DNA from: CAVYPR01 sp052145775
GTDB lineage: Bacteria; Actinomycetota; Acidimicrobiia; Acidimicrobiales; RAAP-2
Length of the DNA: 18,826 nucleotides
NCBI GenBank assembly: GCA_052145775.1
Contig: JBKQNY010000029.1
Coordinates: 1 to 18,826, forward strand
Direction: 5' to 3'
The notes under the pieces are model-generated. The model did not search any database and was not told the DNA's origin. It worked only from the letters and a program-made list of their open reading frames with translations. The translations under genes were made by a program, and so were the position numbers. Each line of letters opens with the position of its first letter. Positions within the stretch are counted from its first letter, which is position 1. This document shows, piece after piece, positions 7,430 to 15,032 of this stretch.

Positions 7430-7836
7430 GGCCGCCCGGCGCAGGCCGGAGTCGGCCACCGTCCGGCGCGACGCGACGGGTGTCCGATTCGAGCCGGAAA
7501 CCTGTTGCGGACGGAGGGCACGACGCGGACCACCTGATCTCGCCCGACAGGCGGTGGCGGGTGGCCATGGCCCGCCAGTAGCCCGGTTCCCGTCGAGCAC
7601 CCGACCCGCCACCCGCACCGAGGAACTTCGGGGGCGCCACCGGTACCGTCGCCGATTCGGCCGGACCGACCTGGGATGGCTTCCCGGGGCGCGGTCACCC
7701 CCCACGGCGGGCCGACACTAGATTTTTCGCCAGTGACGTGGTCTGGAGGCCGGGCGAGCGCATCTGCGGACCCGTCGGCTGCGTGGCCGCTGGGAGCGGC
7801 GGAGAGCGAAGCTGCCCGGAGTTTCCCAGAAGAACA
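7430..7836. other. 407-bp region without a supportable gene
   Basis: Between the GH13 stop and the acyltransferase ATG. Open frames here lack protein-like composition and ribosome sites. It holds the small hairpin at 7436 and a TAGATT -10-like hexamer at 7719-7724 with no good -35. The acyltransferase frame stays open upstream to a GTG at 7738, which is 13 nt past that hexamer, so a longer N-terminus is not fully excluded. Confidence 0.5.
7436..7449 (+). terminator. Small hairpin after the GH13 gene
   Basis: CCGGC, loop GCAG, GCCGG begins 7 nt after the stop codon. Stem of only 5 bp with no T-run; weak terminator candidate. Confidence 0.25.
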
Positions 7837-9951
7837 ATGACCATTCCCGCTGCCCACACCAACGACGGCGTCACGGGCCAGGCCGGACCAGACGCGCCCC
7901 GCCGTGGCCAGAACCTCGCCTACGTCCCGGCCCTCGACGGGGTCAGGGCGGTGGCCATCATCGTCATCCTCGGTTACCACGGCGGCGTCTACCTGACGAC
8001 CGGCGGCTTCTACTCGCTCGACACCTTCTTCGCCCTCTCCGGATTCCTCATCACCTCGCTGCTCATCGCAGAATGGCGCACCACCGCGACGGTGCGCCTC
8101 AAGGCGTTCTGGGCCAGGCGGGCCCGCCGGCTCCTGCCGGCCCTGCTCTTGATGCTGCTCGGCGTGGCCGCCTTCGCCGCCTTCGCCGTCCCCCGGGGGA
8201 CGTATCCGACACTGCGGGCCGACAGCCTTTCGGCCCTCTTCTACTTCGCCAATTGGCACTTCATCGCCGCTGGCTCCAACTACTTCAATCAGACGGCTCT
8301 CACCTCCCCGCTTACCCACACGTGGTCGCTGGCGGTCGAGGAGCAGTTCTACCTGGTGTGGCCGCTGGTCTTTCTCTTCGTCATGAAGCGCTGGCGGAGC
8401 CTGCGGGTCCTGCTCGCCGTGCGCGTGGCCGGGGCCCTGGCCTCGGCCGTCGAGATGGCCCTGCTGTACTCGCCCGGGGACGTCAACCGTGTGTACTACG
8501 GCACCGACACGCGGGCCCAGTCGCTGCTGGCCGGCGCGGCGCTCGCCGTCGCTCTGGCCATGTGGGCACAACGACGTGGGGTCGACGGCGGGTCGGAAGG
8601 CGCCCTGTCAGCCGGTCGCCCCGGCCGTGGCGGGGGCTCCCCCTTGACGCCCCGGACCGTCCCGGGCCGAATCGCGGTGCTGCTCGTGGGACTCGCCGGC
8701 GTCGTGGGGAGCTTCTTCTTGTGGACCCACGTCTCGTACAACGACGCCATCGCCTACCGGGGCGGCTTCCTCCTGGCCGCATTGGCCACCGTCTGCGTGC
8801 TCTTCAGTGTGGTCTGTTCCCCCGGCTCACCCCTGGCCTGGCTTCTGTCGGTCCGTCCCTTGCGGTTCATCGGGAGAATCTCCTACGGCCTCTACCTCTG
8901 GCACTTCCCCCTGTTCATCTACATCGACAACGCCCGGACCGGTCTGGAGGGCTACCGGCTGTTCGCGCTGAGGGTGGCGGCAACCCTGGTCATCGCGGTT
9001 GCCTCCTTCTACCTGGTCGAGCGCCCGATCCGGCAGGGCACCCTCTTCTCCGGATGGAGGGCGTGGGCCGTGACCCCCGTCTCGGTGGCGGCGACCCTCG
9101 CTGCGCTGTTGGTGGCCACCGCCGTGCCAGCGGTAGCGGTGGGTGCCTCGGCGGATCGTCCGCCAGTTCGGTCGGCTCTCTTCACCGGGCCGCGGGTCAA
9201 GGTGATGATGTTCGGCGACTCCACCGCGCTCACGCTGGCCATCGGCCTCAGCGAGCACCAGAGCCGCTACGACGTCACCGAATTCGACCAGGGCATCCTG
9301 GGATGCGGCGTGGCCGAAGGCGCTGAGTTCCAGTTGAAAGGGGTGGATGCGCCCATGTCCACAAAGTGCAACGGCGATTCTGCGGACGTCCAGTGGCCGC
9401 AGGTCTGGAGGTTCCAGGTCCGCACCAGGCACCCCAACGTCGTCATGATCCTGGCTGGTCGCTGGGAGGTCGTGAACCGCACATTCGACGGGAAGTGGAC
9501 CAACATCGAGAACCCCGCTTACGCCGCCTACGTCAAGCACCAGCTCACCATGGGCGTGCGCATCGCCGCTTCTGGCGGGGCCAAGGTCGCCCTCCTCACT
9601 GCCCCCTGTTACGACAGCGGCGAGCAGCCGGACGGGCAGGCGTGGCCCGAGGACTCACGGGTCCGACTGGAGATCTACAACCGCATCGTGCGAGAGGTCG
9701 CCGCATCGATTCCTGGCACGACGGTCATCAACTTCAACGCCATGGCGTGCCCAGGCGGCCACTACGAGGAGTACATGGACGGCCAGCAGGTCCGAGAGTC
9801 CGATGGTGTGCACTTCACCTTCGGCGGCGGGAACGTCTTCGCCACAAGGATCTGGACCATCGTGGCGCGGCTGGGACGCCAACAGATGGCTGAGCTCGCA
9901 CGGCACCAGCTGGACGCGGGACACGTCGAGCGGGCCGAGTCACGCTCCTAG
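7837..9951 (+). CDS. Acyltransferase-3 / SGNH-domain membrane O-acyltransferase (OafA-like)
   Basis: 704 residues from ATG 7837, with AGAAGA just upstream. Residues about 27-440 are an acyltransferase-3 domain with roughly ten membrane segments: catalytic-type His 48 in GYHGG, GGFYSLDTFFALSGFLIT at 56-73, the basic RARRLLPALLL segment, SLAVEEQFYLVWPL, and SYGLYLWHFPLF. Residues about 450-704 form a periplasmic SGNH hydrolase-like domain with Ser 462 in GDS and Asp 656/His 659 in DGVH. Fused proteins of this kind O-acetylate surface polysaccharide or peptidoglycan: the membrane part brings the acyl group across and the SGNH part attaches it. The target here is unknown and no polysaccharide synthesis genes adjoin. 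Residues 245-275 are a Gly/Ser-rich cytoplasmic-type linker. Confidence 0.9.
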   Translation: MTIPAAHTNDGVTGQAGPDAPRRGQNLAYVPALDGVRAVAIIVILGYHGGVYLTTGGFYSLDTFFALSGFLITSLLIAEWRTTATVRLKAFWARRARRLLPALLLMLLGVAAFAAFAVPRGTYPTLRADSLSALFYFANWHFIAAGSNYFNQTALTSPLTHTWSLAVEEQFYLVWPLVFLFVMKRWRSLRVLLAVRVAGALASAVEMALLYSPGDVNRVYYGTDTRAQSLLAGAALAVALAMWAQRRGVDGGSEGALSAGRPGRGGGSPLTPRTVPGRIAVLLVGLAGVVGSFFLWTHVSYNDAIAYRGGFLLAALATVCVLFSVVCSPGSPLAWLLSVRPLRFIGRISYGLYLWHFPLFIYIDNARTGLEGYRLFALRVAATLVIAVASFYLVERPIRQGTLFSGWRAWAVTPVSVAATLAALLVATAVPAVAVGASADRPPVRSALFTGPRVKVMMFGDSTALTLAIGLSEHQSRYDVTEFDQGILGCGVAEGAEFQLKGVDAPMSTKCNGDSADVQWPQVWRFQVRTRHPNVVMILAGRWEVVNRTFDGKWTNIENPAYAAYVKHQLTMGVRIAASGGAKVALLTAPCYDSGEQPDGQAWPEDSRVRLEIYNRIVREVAASIPGTTVINFNAMACPGGHYEEYMDGQQVRESDGVHFTFGGGNVFATRIWTIVARLGRQQMAELARHQLDAGHVERAESRS

Positions 9952-9963
9952 ATCCATGGCCCG

Positions 9964-9986
9964 GCGCCGGTCGGGGGCACCGGTGC
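9964..9986 (+). terminator. Candidate hairpin terminator after the acyltransferase gene
   Basis: GCGCCGGT pairs with ACCGGTGC around a 7-nt loop (8 bp, one G-U pair), 12 nt after the stop codon at 9951. No T-run follows. Confidence 0.35.
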
Positions 9987-10109
9987 GACGGCTCCCAGAG
10001 CGCCGCTCCAGACGCAGCCCGCCGTCGAGGGGCTCCCGGTAATTTCAACGAGTTCGGGAGGGGGGACCCCGCGCCAGCCCAAAGGCCTCACGGCCGCCGC
10101 GAGCCTGCG

Positions 10110-10823
10110 TCAACGTCCCCAGCCGAGGGCCCCGAGCGCGTTCCGGGCGGCCTTCGACGCCGCCATCGAGGAGGCGCGGCCGAGCCGGACCATGCCGGGC
10201 ACCCTTCCGGGGTGTCGCACCGTCAGACGCAGCGCAGCACCCACGTCCGAGGACCCGTCCGGACGAAGCAGGGACATGATCGCGTCGTCCGTCAGCCCGT
10301 CGTCCGGCCGGTCGCTGATGACCCGGAAGGTCGTCCAAGGGATCCCGGCGTCCTGGCATGCCGCGGCCACTCCGGACGACTCCATCTCCATGGCGACCAC
10401 ACCCTGTTCCTGGAGTCCGGCGAGCACGTCCTCGTCCATGATCAGATGGTCGGCCGACGCGATCAGACCTTCCCGCTGGATCCCTTCCATGGGGGAGGAC
10501 TCGTAGCGCTGGCCGCTCCCGAGGTCCAGGACCGCCTCGGGCACCAGGACCGTGCCGATGGTGAGATCGGGGTGCAGCCCTCCGGCGATGCCGCTCACAA
10601 GCACGTGGTCGACCGGAAAGCACTCGAGTGCGCGCGCCGTCACCCGTTTGGCGGAGGCCGGCCCAACGCCGATCTGGACCACCACAACGCCCACCTGACC
10701 GACCTGGCCGGCGTAGGCAGTGAGCCCACCGACCTTGGTTCGGCGCGCCCGGGCGTACTTCACGACCGGGCGCAGCTCGCTGCTCATCGGCGCGAGCACG
10801 AGGGCACGACGAATTCCGTCCAT
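10110..10823 (-). CDS. Nucleoside phosphorylase/nucleosidase family protein (MTAN-like)
   Basis: 237 residues, ATG at 10823. The PNP/UDP-phosphorylase fold is marked by VLAPMSSELRPV at 9-20, VVVQIGVGPASA at 47-58, VSGIAGGL at 76-83 for the nucleoside site, VVAMEMESSGVAAAC at 142-156 (Glu pair in MEMES contacting ribose), and RVISDRPDD at 167-175 with Asp 171 at the base-protonating position. Relatives remove adenine from methylthioadenosine or S-adenosylhomocysteine, or hydrolyse futalosine; the length and the absence of neighbours do not settle which. The C-terminal 30 residues are basic and Ala-rich beyond the usual domain. The ribosome site is not clear: AAGGG touches the start codon, so a leaderless or non-canonical start is possible. 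The acyltransferase gene converges from the left with a 158-bp gap. Confidence 0.85.
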   Translation of the reverse strand: MDGIRRALVLAPMSSELRPVVKYARARRTKVGGLTAYAGQVGQVGVVVVQIGVGPASAKRVTARALECFPVDHVLVSGIAGGLHPDLTIGTVLVPEAVLDLGSGQRYESSPMEGIQREGLIASADHLIMDEDVLAGLQEQGVVAMEMESSGVAAACQDAGIPWTTFRVISDRPDDGLTDDAIMSLLRPDGSSDVGAALRLTVRHPGRVPGMVRLGRASSMAASKAARNALGALGWGR

Positions 10824-11153
10824 GCCCTTAGCTTGCCCGATCGCCAGACCGCAATCCCGCGATGGCCGTCAGGCGGGGTGCCGGGCCGCCGTCGGCATCC
10901 GCGACCGCGCACCTCTCGGCGGCTCCGTTGCCTTCGCCTCGCCGCCTCACCGGCGATGGAGGCCGCGGACCGGGATGGGCTCCCGGAGGAGTTCACCTCT
11001 CTGCAAACTGCCATCCGACAACGGCGCGGACGGCATCGACGCCGAGCCCACACGCAGCACGACAAGCTGCACCTCTCAGCATCCCCGTCCCAGCGCAGCC
11101 GAATGGGCAGCTGTTACCATGCCTGGCGTACACCCCACGAAGGAGACTCGCCG
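10824..11153. other. 330-bp divergent intergenic region without a supportable gene
   Basis: Lies between the divergent nucleosidase and membrane-SHOCT genes and must contain both promoters. Only a TACCAT hexamer at 11115-11120 (TANNNT type) stands out, 33 nt upstream of the SHOCT start, with no matching -35. I see no repeat or RNA gene. Confidence 0.4.
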
Positions 11154-11546
11154 ATGCTCGCGTACACGTACCCGTTGCTCAACATCTTTTGGACCATGCT
11201 CTGGTTCTTTGCGTTCTTCATCTGGATCTGGCTCTTGATCGTCGTGTTCGCCGACATCTTCAGGAGCCACGACATGGGCGGGTTCGCCAAGGCGCTGTGG
11301 GTGATCTTCGTGATCCTTGTCCCGTTGCTCGGCATCCTCATCTACCTGATCGCCCGTGGCGACAAGATGCACGAGCGGGCCGCGGAGCAGGCCGCGCAGG
11401 AGCAGAAGGCATTCGATAAGTACGTCAAGGAGACCGCTGGCGGCTCCAGCTCAGCCGACCAGCTGGCCAAGCTGGCCGACCTCAAGACGTCGGGCGCCAT
11501 CACCGACGCCGAGTTCGAAGCGGCGAAGGCCAAGATCCTGAACTGA
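11154..11546 (+). CDS. Membrane-anchored SHOCT-domain protein (PLDc_N-like)
   Basis: 130 residues from ATG 11154, with an AAGGAG ribosome site ten bases upstream (11139-11144). Two membrane helices (about 8-34 and 46-67) with a short RSHDMGG loop match the phospholipase-D-nuclease N-terminal-like membrane module. A charged segment 70-95 follows and then a C-terminal SHOCT domain at about 101-130 (QLAKLADLKTSGAITDAEF, ending KAKILN). SHOCT domains are short two-helix modules thought to mediate oligomerisation; proteins of this layout are common in Actinobacteria and their role is not known. The gene is closed by a long hairpin and is followed by the padR-chrA operon. A second SHOCT protein is coded at 14655 with a very similar ending. 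Confidence 0.88.
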   Translation: MLAYTYPLLNIFWTMLWFFAFFIWIWLLIVVFADIFRSHDMGGFAKALWVIFVILVPLLGILIYLIARGDKMHERAAEQAAQEQKAFDKYVKETAGGSSSADQLAKLADLKTSGAITDAEFEAAKAKILN

Positions 11547-11550
11547 CCCA

Positions 11551-11585
11551 CGGCCCCCGTCGCCGGTACTCGGCGGCGGGGGCCG
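11551..11585 (+). terminator. Strong 15-bp hairpin after the membrane SHOCT gene
   Basis: CGGCCCCCGTCGCCG (11551-11565), loop GTACT, CGGCGGCGGGGGCCG (11571-11585). All 15 positions pair in RNA, one of them U-G. It starts 4 nt after the stop codon; the downstream run is pyrimidine-rich (CCTCCTTCTT) rather than poly-T. It would separate SHOCT transcription from the PadR operon. Confidence 0.7.
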
Positions 11586-11610
11586 ACCAACCTCCTTCTT
11601 CCGGGGGTTG

Positions 11611-11640
11611 ATATCGACTCCCGATATCGGCTATCGATAT
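11611..11640. promoter_or_regulatory. 30-bp palindromic operator candidate at the PadR start
   Basis: Outer arms ATATCGA (11611-11617) and TCGATAT (11634-11640) are exact reverse complements, and the core CCGATATCGG (11621-11630) is itself a perfect palindrome. Both share the centre 11625.5; only three bases on each side between arm and core break the symmetry. The element ends three bases before the PadR GTG at 11644. TATCGA (11632-11637) inside it is placed like a -10 for a leaderless transcript. A homodimeric regulator, most simply PadR itself, bound here would block initiation. Confidence 0.65.
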
Positions 11641-11643
11641 GGG

Positions 11644-11949
11644 GTGGATCTGGTCCAGGAATTCGTGCGCGGCGCGGTGCAGCTGCACGTCATGCACCAC
11701 GCCCACCACGAGGAGGTGCACGGTGCCGGCCTGATCGCCGAGCTGGCCCGGCACGGGCACTCGCTCAGTCCGGGAACCGTGTACCCCATGCTGCACCGCC
11801 TCGAGGACGCCGGGCTCCTCTTGTCACGCGAGGTCGTGGTCGAAGGCCGTCGCCGCCGCCTTTACCGCACGTCTGAGGCCGGAGACCGCGCGTTGCGCAA
11901 GTGTCAACGAGCGCTGCGCGAGCTGTCCTCCGAGGTGCTGGGCGCGTGA
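11644..11949 (+). CDS. PadR-family transcriptional regulator
   Basis: 101 residues from GTG 11644. A TTG at 11608 would begin upstream of, and read through, the palindrome and adds residues with no family match, while MDLVQEFVRGAVQLHVMHHA is a usual PadR beginning. The winged-helix DNA-binding domain spans about 10-80: YPMLHRLEDAGLL at 47-59 is the recognition helix region (SPGTVYPMLHRLE), and EGRRRRLYRTSEAGDRAL at 68-85 is the wing and following helix. The C-terminal helix is short (PadR subfamily 2 size). PadR proteins usually repress a neighbouring transport or efflux gene and respond to a small ligand. The stop overlaps the chromate transporter start in GTGA, so the two are translationally coupled. 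The ligand is unknown. Confidence 0.9.
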   Translation: MDLVQEFVRGAVQLHVMHHAHHEEVHGAGLIAELARHGHSLSPGTVYPMLHRLEDAGLLLSREVVVEGRRRRLYRTSEAGDRALRKCQRALRELSSEVLGA

Positions 11950-13124
11950 CCGAGGACGAGGCAGCGAGGGTCTCGTTGTTCACGATCGCCCGCGAATGGG
12001 GAAGGATCGGCGTCATCGGGTTCGGTGGGCCGCCGGCCCACATCTCGCTCATGCGCAGGCGCTTCGTCGAGGAACGGCGCTGGCTGGGGGCCAAGGAATT
12101 CGAGGACGGGATCGCCGCGACGAACCTTTTGCCGGGCCCGGCGTCGACCCAGCTCTCCATCCTGTGCGCATGGCGGCTGCGCGGCGCGATCGGGGCGCTC
12201 GTCGGCGGTCTGTGCTTCATCGTGCCCGGCCTGACGGCGATCCTCGCGCTCTCTGCGGTCTTCCTCGCCCCGCGACCGCCGCTGTGGATTCTCGGTGCCG
12301 CGGCCGGTGCCAGCGCCGCCGTGCCGGCGGTCGCGCTGCAGGCCTCTGCCGGACTCGCCCCTGCGTCCTGGCGGAGGGTGTCGACGGCCTCGTGGCCGCG
12401 GGTTCGCTGGGTCGCCTACCTCATCGTCGGCGCTGTCTCGGCGGCCACCGTGGGTCCGTTCCTAGTGCTGGTGCTTTTGTCCTGCGGGGCCTGCGAGGTG
12501 TTGCTCCACGCGGGCGGGCTAACCGACCGGGGGGACGGACGCAGGATCGGACTCTTCCTTCCCGTCGTGCCCGCTGTGGCCGTCACCGGCGGGCTCGGCG
12601 CTCTCGCATGGGTGGCCTTCAAGGTCGGCGCCCTCTCCTACGGAGGGGGGTTCGTCATTGTCCCGCTCATGCAGCACGACGCCGTGCACACCTACCACTG
12701 GATGACCGCCGCCCAGTTCCTCGATGCGGTCGCCCTCGGGCAGATCACCCCGGGACCGGTCGTCCAGACGGTGGCCGTCGTCGGTTACGCCGCGGCGGGG
12801 GTGCTCGGCGGCCTGCTGGCAGCGGTCGTCGCCTTCGCCCCGTCATTCGTCTTTGTCATGGGCGGCGCCTCCCACTTCGACCGTCTGCGCCACAGTCGGC
12901 GAGCGCAGGAGTTCCTCACGGGTGCCGGTGCGGCGGCGATCGGGGCCATCGCAGGTTCGTCGGTGCCGCTCGGGCTGGCCCTTGCCCACTTATGGCAGAC
13001 GGGGGTGCTGGCGCTGGCCCTGGTCTGGCTGCTGGCGCTGAGGAGGGCCGTGCTGCCCGCGTTGCTCGGGGCAGGGGGGTTGGGCCTGATCGCGGCCCTG
13101 GCCGGCGCGCCGGTCCCCCACTGA
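11946..13124 (+). CDS. chrA: CHR-family chromate transporter (ChrA-like, two-domain)
   Basis: 392 residues from GTG 11946, which overlaps the PadR stop by four bases. Two homologous halves are visible, as in long-form bacterial ChrA: the first has FGGPPAH at 26-32 and NLLPGPASTQL at 60-70, the second has GALSYGGGFVIVPLMQHD and LGQITPGPVVQTVAVVGY. About ten to twelve membrane segments. Proteins of this family export chromate, driven by the proton gradient, and are usually paired with ChrB or other regulators; pairing with PadR is less usual. An alternative upstream start at 11901 would lie within padR and has no ribosome site. Actual substrate is inferred from family only; sulfate-like oxyanions or other anions are possible. 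Confidence 0.88.
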   Translation: MTEDEAARVSLFTIAREWGRIGVIGFGGPPAHISLMRRRFVEERRWLGAKEFEDGIAATNLLPGPASTQLSILCAWRLRGAIGALVGGLCFIVPGLTAILALSAVFLAPRPPLWILGAAAGASAAVPAVALQASAGLAPASWRRVSTASWPRVRWVAYLIVGAVSAATVGPFLVLVLLSCGACEVLLHAGGLTDRGDGRRIGLFLPVVPAVAVTGGLGALAWVAFKVGALSYGGGFVIVPLMQHDAVHTYHWMTAAQFLDAVALGQITPGPVVQTVAVVGYAAAGVLGGLLAAVVAFAPSFVFVMGGASHFDRLRHSRRAQEFLTGAGAAAIGAIAGSSVPLGLALAHLWQTGVLALALVWLLALRRAVLPALLGAGGLGLIAALAGAPVPH

Positions 13125-13132
13125 GCCGTAGG

Positions 13133-13148
13133 CCCGAGATCCCGGGCG
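13133..13148. terminator. Short hairpin between convergent chrA and hdeD-like genes
   Basis: GCCCG, 6-nt loop, CGGGC. Only 5 bp, but it is the only structure in the 29-bp gap and could act for both strands. Confidence 0.25.
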
Positions 13149-13153
13149 GGCGC

Positions 13154-13726
13154 TCAGGCCGAGTGCTGCACCTTGCGGATCTGCAACCCCACGATCAGCT
13201 GGAGGATGCCGAAGAGGATGAGCCAGATCCCCATGAGCACGGCGATGATCAACAGCGAGAGGCCCGGGTACACCAGGGTGATAATGCCCACGATGGTGCC
13301 GATGGCACCGATCACGAGGAGCCAGACCCGCTCGCCCGGGGGGCTCTCGAATCCGGCGACCAGCTGGGTCACGCCCGCGATGACCCAGAAGATGCCGACG
13401 ATGAATCCGATGACCGCCACCGTCTGGAAGGTGTGGTGCAGGACCAACAGGCCGATGAGGATGGAGAGCAGGCCGAGGATCGCCACCGCGAACCGGCTCG
13501 CTCCCGTCTCGTCGTGCGCGGCGATGGCCTTGATCACGTAGTAGGCACCCCCGATGAGCAGCCAGATCCCGAAGACGATGGCGAAGAAGCCGACGGTGTC
13601 CTTCGGCCTGATGGTGATGATCACCCCGATGATGATGGACACGATGCCGAATCCCACCGGCCAGCCCCAGGAGCGACCTGCAGCGCGCACGACCTCAATC
13701 GGGTCGCCCTCTACCGTGTCCGCCAT
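13154..13726 (-). CDS. HdeD/DUF308-family membrane protein
   Basis: 190 residues, ATG at 13726 with GGAGA six bases upstream. Six membrane helices in three pairs (about 22-39, 45-67, 80-96, 101-124, 132-152, 157-181), each pair showing the repeated pattern with Ile/Gly-rich first helix and a WLLIGG, WVIAGV or WLILFG second helix, which is the hallmark of HdeD. The E. coli member is linked to acid resistance at high cell density; its molecular activity is unknown. The gene converges on chrA with a 29-bp gap that holds a weak hairpin (13133-13148). It belongs to a stretch of small membrane proteins of likely envelope or stress function. Confidence 0.88.
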   Translation of the reverse strand: MADTVEGDPIEVVRAAGRSWGWPVGFGIVSIIIGVIITIRPKDTVGFFAIVFGIWLLIGGAYYVIKAIAAHDETGASRFAVAILGLLSILIGLLVLHHTFQTVAVIGFIVGIFWVIAGVTQLVAGFESPPGERVWLLVIGAIGTIVGIITLVYPGLSLLIIAVLMGIWLILFGILQLIVGLQIRKVQHSA

Positions 13727-13997
13727 GACGTCTCCGATCCGATCTGCTGAACCTCCGCTCCGTCGCGGATGCTAGCCCAGCACCTTGCTCCGCCCGGGGA
13801 TCGCGGGGAGATCGAAAGCACACCAAGGCTCCTGGATGGGCATCGGCAGCCACGGCACCCGGACTGCTGGCGCTACGGAGCGCCGGCGAGGATGGCAAGG
13901 CGACGGCGTCACACCGCGGGAACGATCCGTGCCGCGGATGGTGCGTGCTCCGGCAACCGCCGTCCAAGGCGGAGATCATCATGGCGGCGGACTGACC

Positions 13998-14028
13998 ATG
14001 AGCCATCCCGATCTCCGACGTGGCTCAT
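13998..14028. promoter_or_regulatory. Inverted repeat upstream of the DUF6325 promoter
   Basis: ATGAGCCA (13998-14005) and TGGCTCAT (14021-14028) are exact reverse complements with a 15-bp spacer. The centre lies about 70 bp upstream of the start site expected from the TATGAT hexamer, a position used by activators. No regulator is assigned. Confidence 0.35.
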
Positions 14029-14070
14029 CGCGCGCCCCGCCGTCGGTTAGCGACCCGAAGCAGGGGGGTC

Positions 14071-14076
14071 TATGAT
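14071..14076 (+). promoter_or_regulatory. Candidate -10 element for the DUF6325-SHOCT pair
   Basis: TATGAT differs from consensus at one base. A weak -35-like TTAGCG lies 18 bp upstream (14047-14052). The leader would be about 78 nt. Confidence 0.35.
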
Positions 14077-14160
14077 CCCGCGTGCTGGGGACCTCGGGGA
14101 CCCACCCCAAATGGGACGCAGGCGGTCGCACACCGGGTGCGAAGAGTCGGAGGTGAGGGC

Positions 14161-14580
14161 ATGGACATCGGGCCGATCGAGTACATCGTCGTGGGATTCC
14201 CCGACAACAAGTTCAACGGTGAGATAGCTCCGGAACTCGCCAAGCTCATCGAGAGTCGCACCGTTCGCATCCTCGATCTCATCTTCGTCGCCAAGGACGA
14301 TGTCGGCGACGTCGTGTCGTTCGAGTTCGACCAACTCGACGAACTGGTGGGATTCGCCGACCTCGAGGGTGAGGTCGGCGGCGTGCTCAGCGAGGAGGAC
14401 ATCGCCTACGTCGGCGCGCAGCTGGAGCCCGGCTCCTCGGCTGCCCTGCTCGTATGGGAGGACCTCTGGGCGGCTCCCTTCGCCGCGGCAGTGCTCAACT
14501 CGGGCGGCGTCCTGCTCGAGGGCGGCCGCATCCCCCACGCGCTGGCCGTCGAGGCACTCTCCGCCCTCGGGGCAGGCTGA
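14161..14580 (+). CDS. DUF6325-family protein
   Basis: 139 residues, ATG 14161 with a strong GGAGGTGA ribosome site at 14149-14156; an open frame upstream to 14020 has no support. Sequence features of this actinobacterial family are the N-terminal IGPIEYIVVGFP, NGEIAPELAKLIES, the central RILDLIFVAKD, the acidic LEGEVGGVLSEEDI stretch, and EPGSSAALLVWEDLWAAPFA near residues 90-110. It is a soluble, acidic alpha/beta protein related to the DUF1269 group, with no known activity. In many Actinobacteria it precedes a small SHOCT protein, as it does here 74 bp downstream, which suggests the two act together. Family assignment is by remembered motif pattern. Confidence 0.85.
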   Translation: MDIGPIEYIVVGFPDNKFNGEIAPELAKLIESRTVRILDLIFVAKDDVGDVVSFEFDQLDELVGFADLEGEVGGVLSEEDIAYVGAQLEPGSSAALLVWEDLWAAPFAAAVLNSGGVLLEGGRIPHALAVEALSALGAG

Positions 14581-14654
14581 GAACCGGTCCGGCGGAACCA
14601 CGCCCGGCCGGGTACCGACAACGAGATTCCGAACGCGAAAAGAGGAGGACGGAG

Positions 14655-14918
14655 ATGTTGCGACGCAGGCCCGTCATGCGAATGGCGGCGACGACGGCAG
14701 TGGTAGCCGGGACGGCCACCGCGGTGAGCGGCGGGGTACGCCGGCACCAGGAGGCGAAGGCGGCCGCAGGGCAGCAGCAGGCCGCCGCGCCGCCGCCCGA
14801 GGCTGAGGCTCCGGCCGAGGACCCGTACGAGGCGCTCACCAAGTTGGGTCAGCTCCACGACCAGGGGATCCTCACCGACGAAGAGTTCGCCGCGGAGAAG
14901 GCCAAGATCCTCGGCTGA
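14655..14918 (+). CDS. Small SHOCT-domain protein
   Basis: 87 residues from ATG 14655, with GAGGAGG six bases upstream (14642-14648). The N-terminus MLRRRPVMRMAATTAVVAGT has a short Ala/Val-rich segment (10-25) that could associate with the membrane. Residues 32-57 are a low-complexity Gln/Ala/Pro/Glu linker (EAKAAAGQQQ, then APPPEAEAPAED). Residues 58-87 are a SHOCT domain (LTKLGQLHDQGILTDEEF, ending KAKILG). It follows the DUF6325 gene at a distance typical of that conserved pair and is probably cotranscribed. Function unknown. Its ending is close to that of the membrane SHOCT protein at 11154-11546, so they may interact through the shared domain (inference). Confidence 0.88.
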   Translation: MLRRRPVMRMAATTAVVAGTATAVSGGVRRHQEAKAAAGQQQAAAPPPEAEAPAEDPYEALTKLGQLHDQGILTDEEFAAEKAKILG

Positions 14919-14922
14919 TCTT

Positions 14923-14952
14923 CCGGGTTGGCGGGTCGCACCCGACTCCCGG
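14923..14952 (+). terminator. Nested hairpin after the small SHOCT gene
   Basis: Outer CCGGG (14923-14927)/CCCGG (14948-14952) encloses CGGGT (14932-14936), loop CGC, ACCCG (14940-14944). It begins 5 nt after the stop codon; no T-run. Confidence 0.4.
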
Positions 14953-15014
14953 TCCGAATCGAGCCCGATCACCAGAGCCCGGCGCGCCGTGGCTTGGGCT
15001 TCCAACGCAGTTCC

Positions 15015-15032
15015 GGGGTCGCGCGCGACCCC
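15015..15032. terminator. 18-bp perfect palindrome between convergent genes
   Basis: GGGGTCGCGCGCGACCCC is fully self-complementary and could fold as a 7-bp stem with a 4-nt loop in RNA from either strand. It lies between the SHOCT gene (+) and the 61-residue membrane protein gene (-), so a bidirectional terminator is the simplest reading; a regulator site is possible. A further inverted repeat, GAGCGAAG (15051-15058)/CTTCGCTC (15120-15127), follows. Confidence 0.4.

Larger units (their letters stand above)
13727..14160. other. 434-bp divergent intergenic region without a supportable gene
   Basis: Lies between the HdeD-like gene and the DUF6325 gene. Open frames on both strands have arginine-rich, low-complexity translations, no ribosome sites and no recognisable domain. 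On the minus strand TAGCAT (13774-13769) sits 42 nt upstream of the HdeD-like start. The right part holds the inverted repeat at 13998-14028 and the TATGAT element at 14071, entered separately. Confidence 0.5.

Noticed and set aside
7213..8571. A 452-codon minus-strand frame opposite the GH13 and acyltransferase genes
   Set aside because: It runs antisense to two strongly supported genes and has no protein-like motif or ribosome site.
11996..13750. A 584-codon open frame overlapping chrA in another frame
   Set aside because: Its translation is Arg/Gly/Pro-rich with no domain, while the chrA frame shows clear membrane helices and family motifs. Long shadow frames are expected at this GC content.
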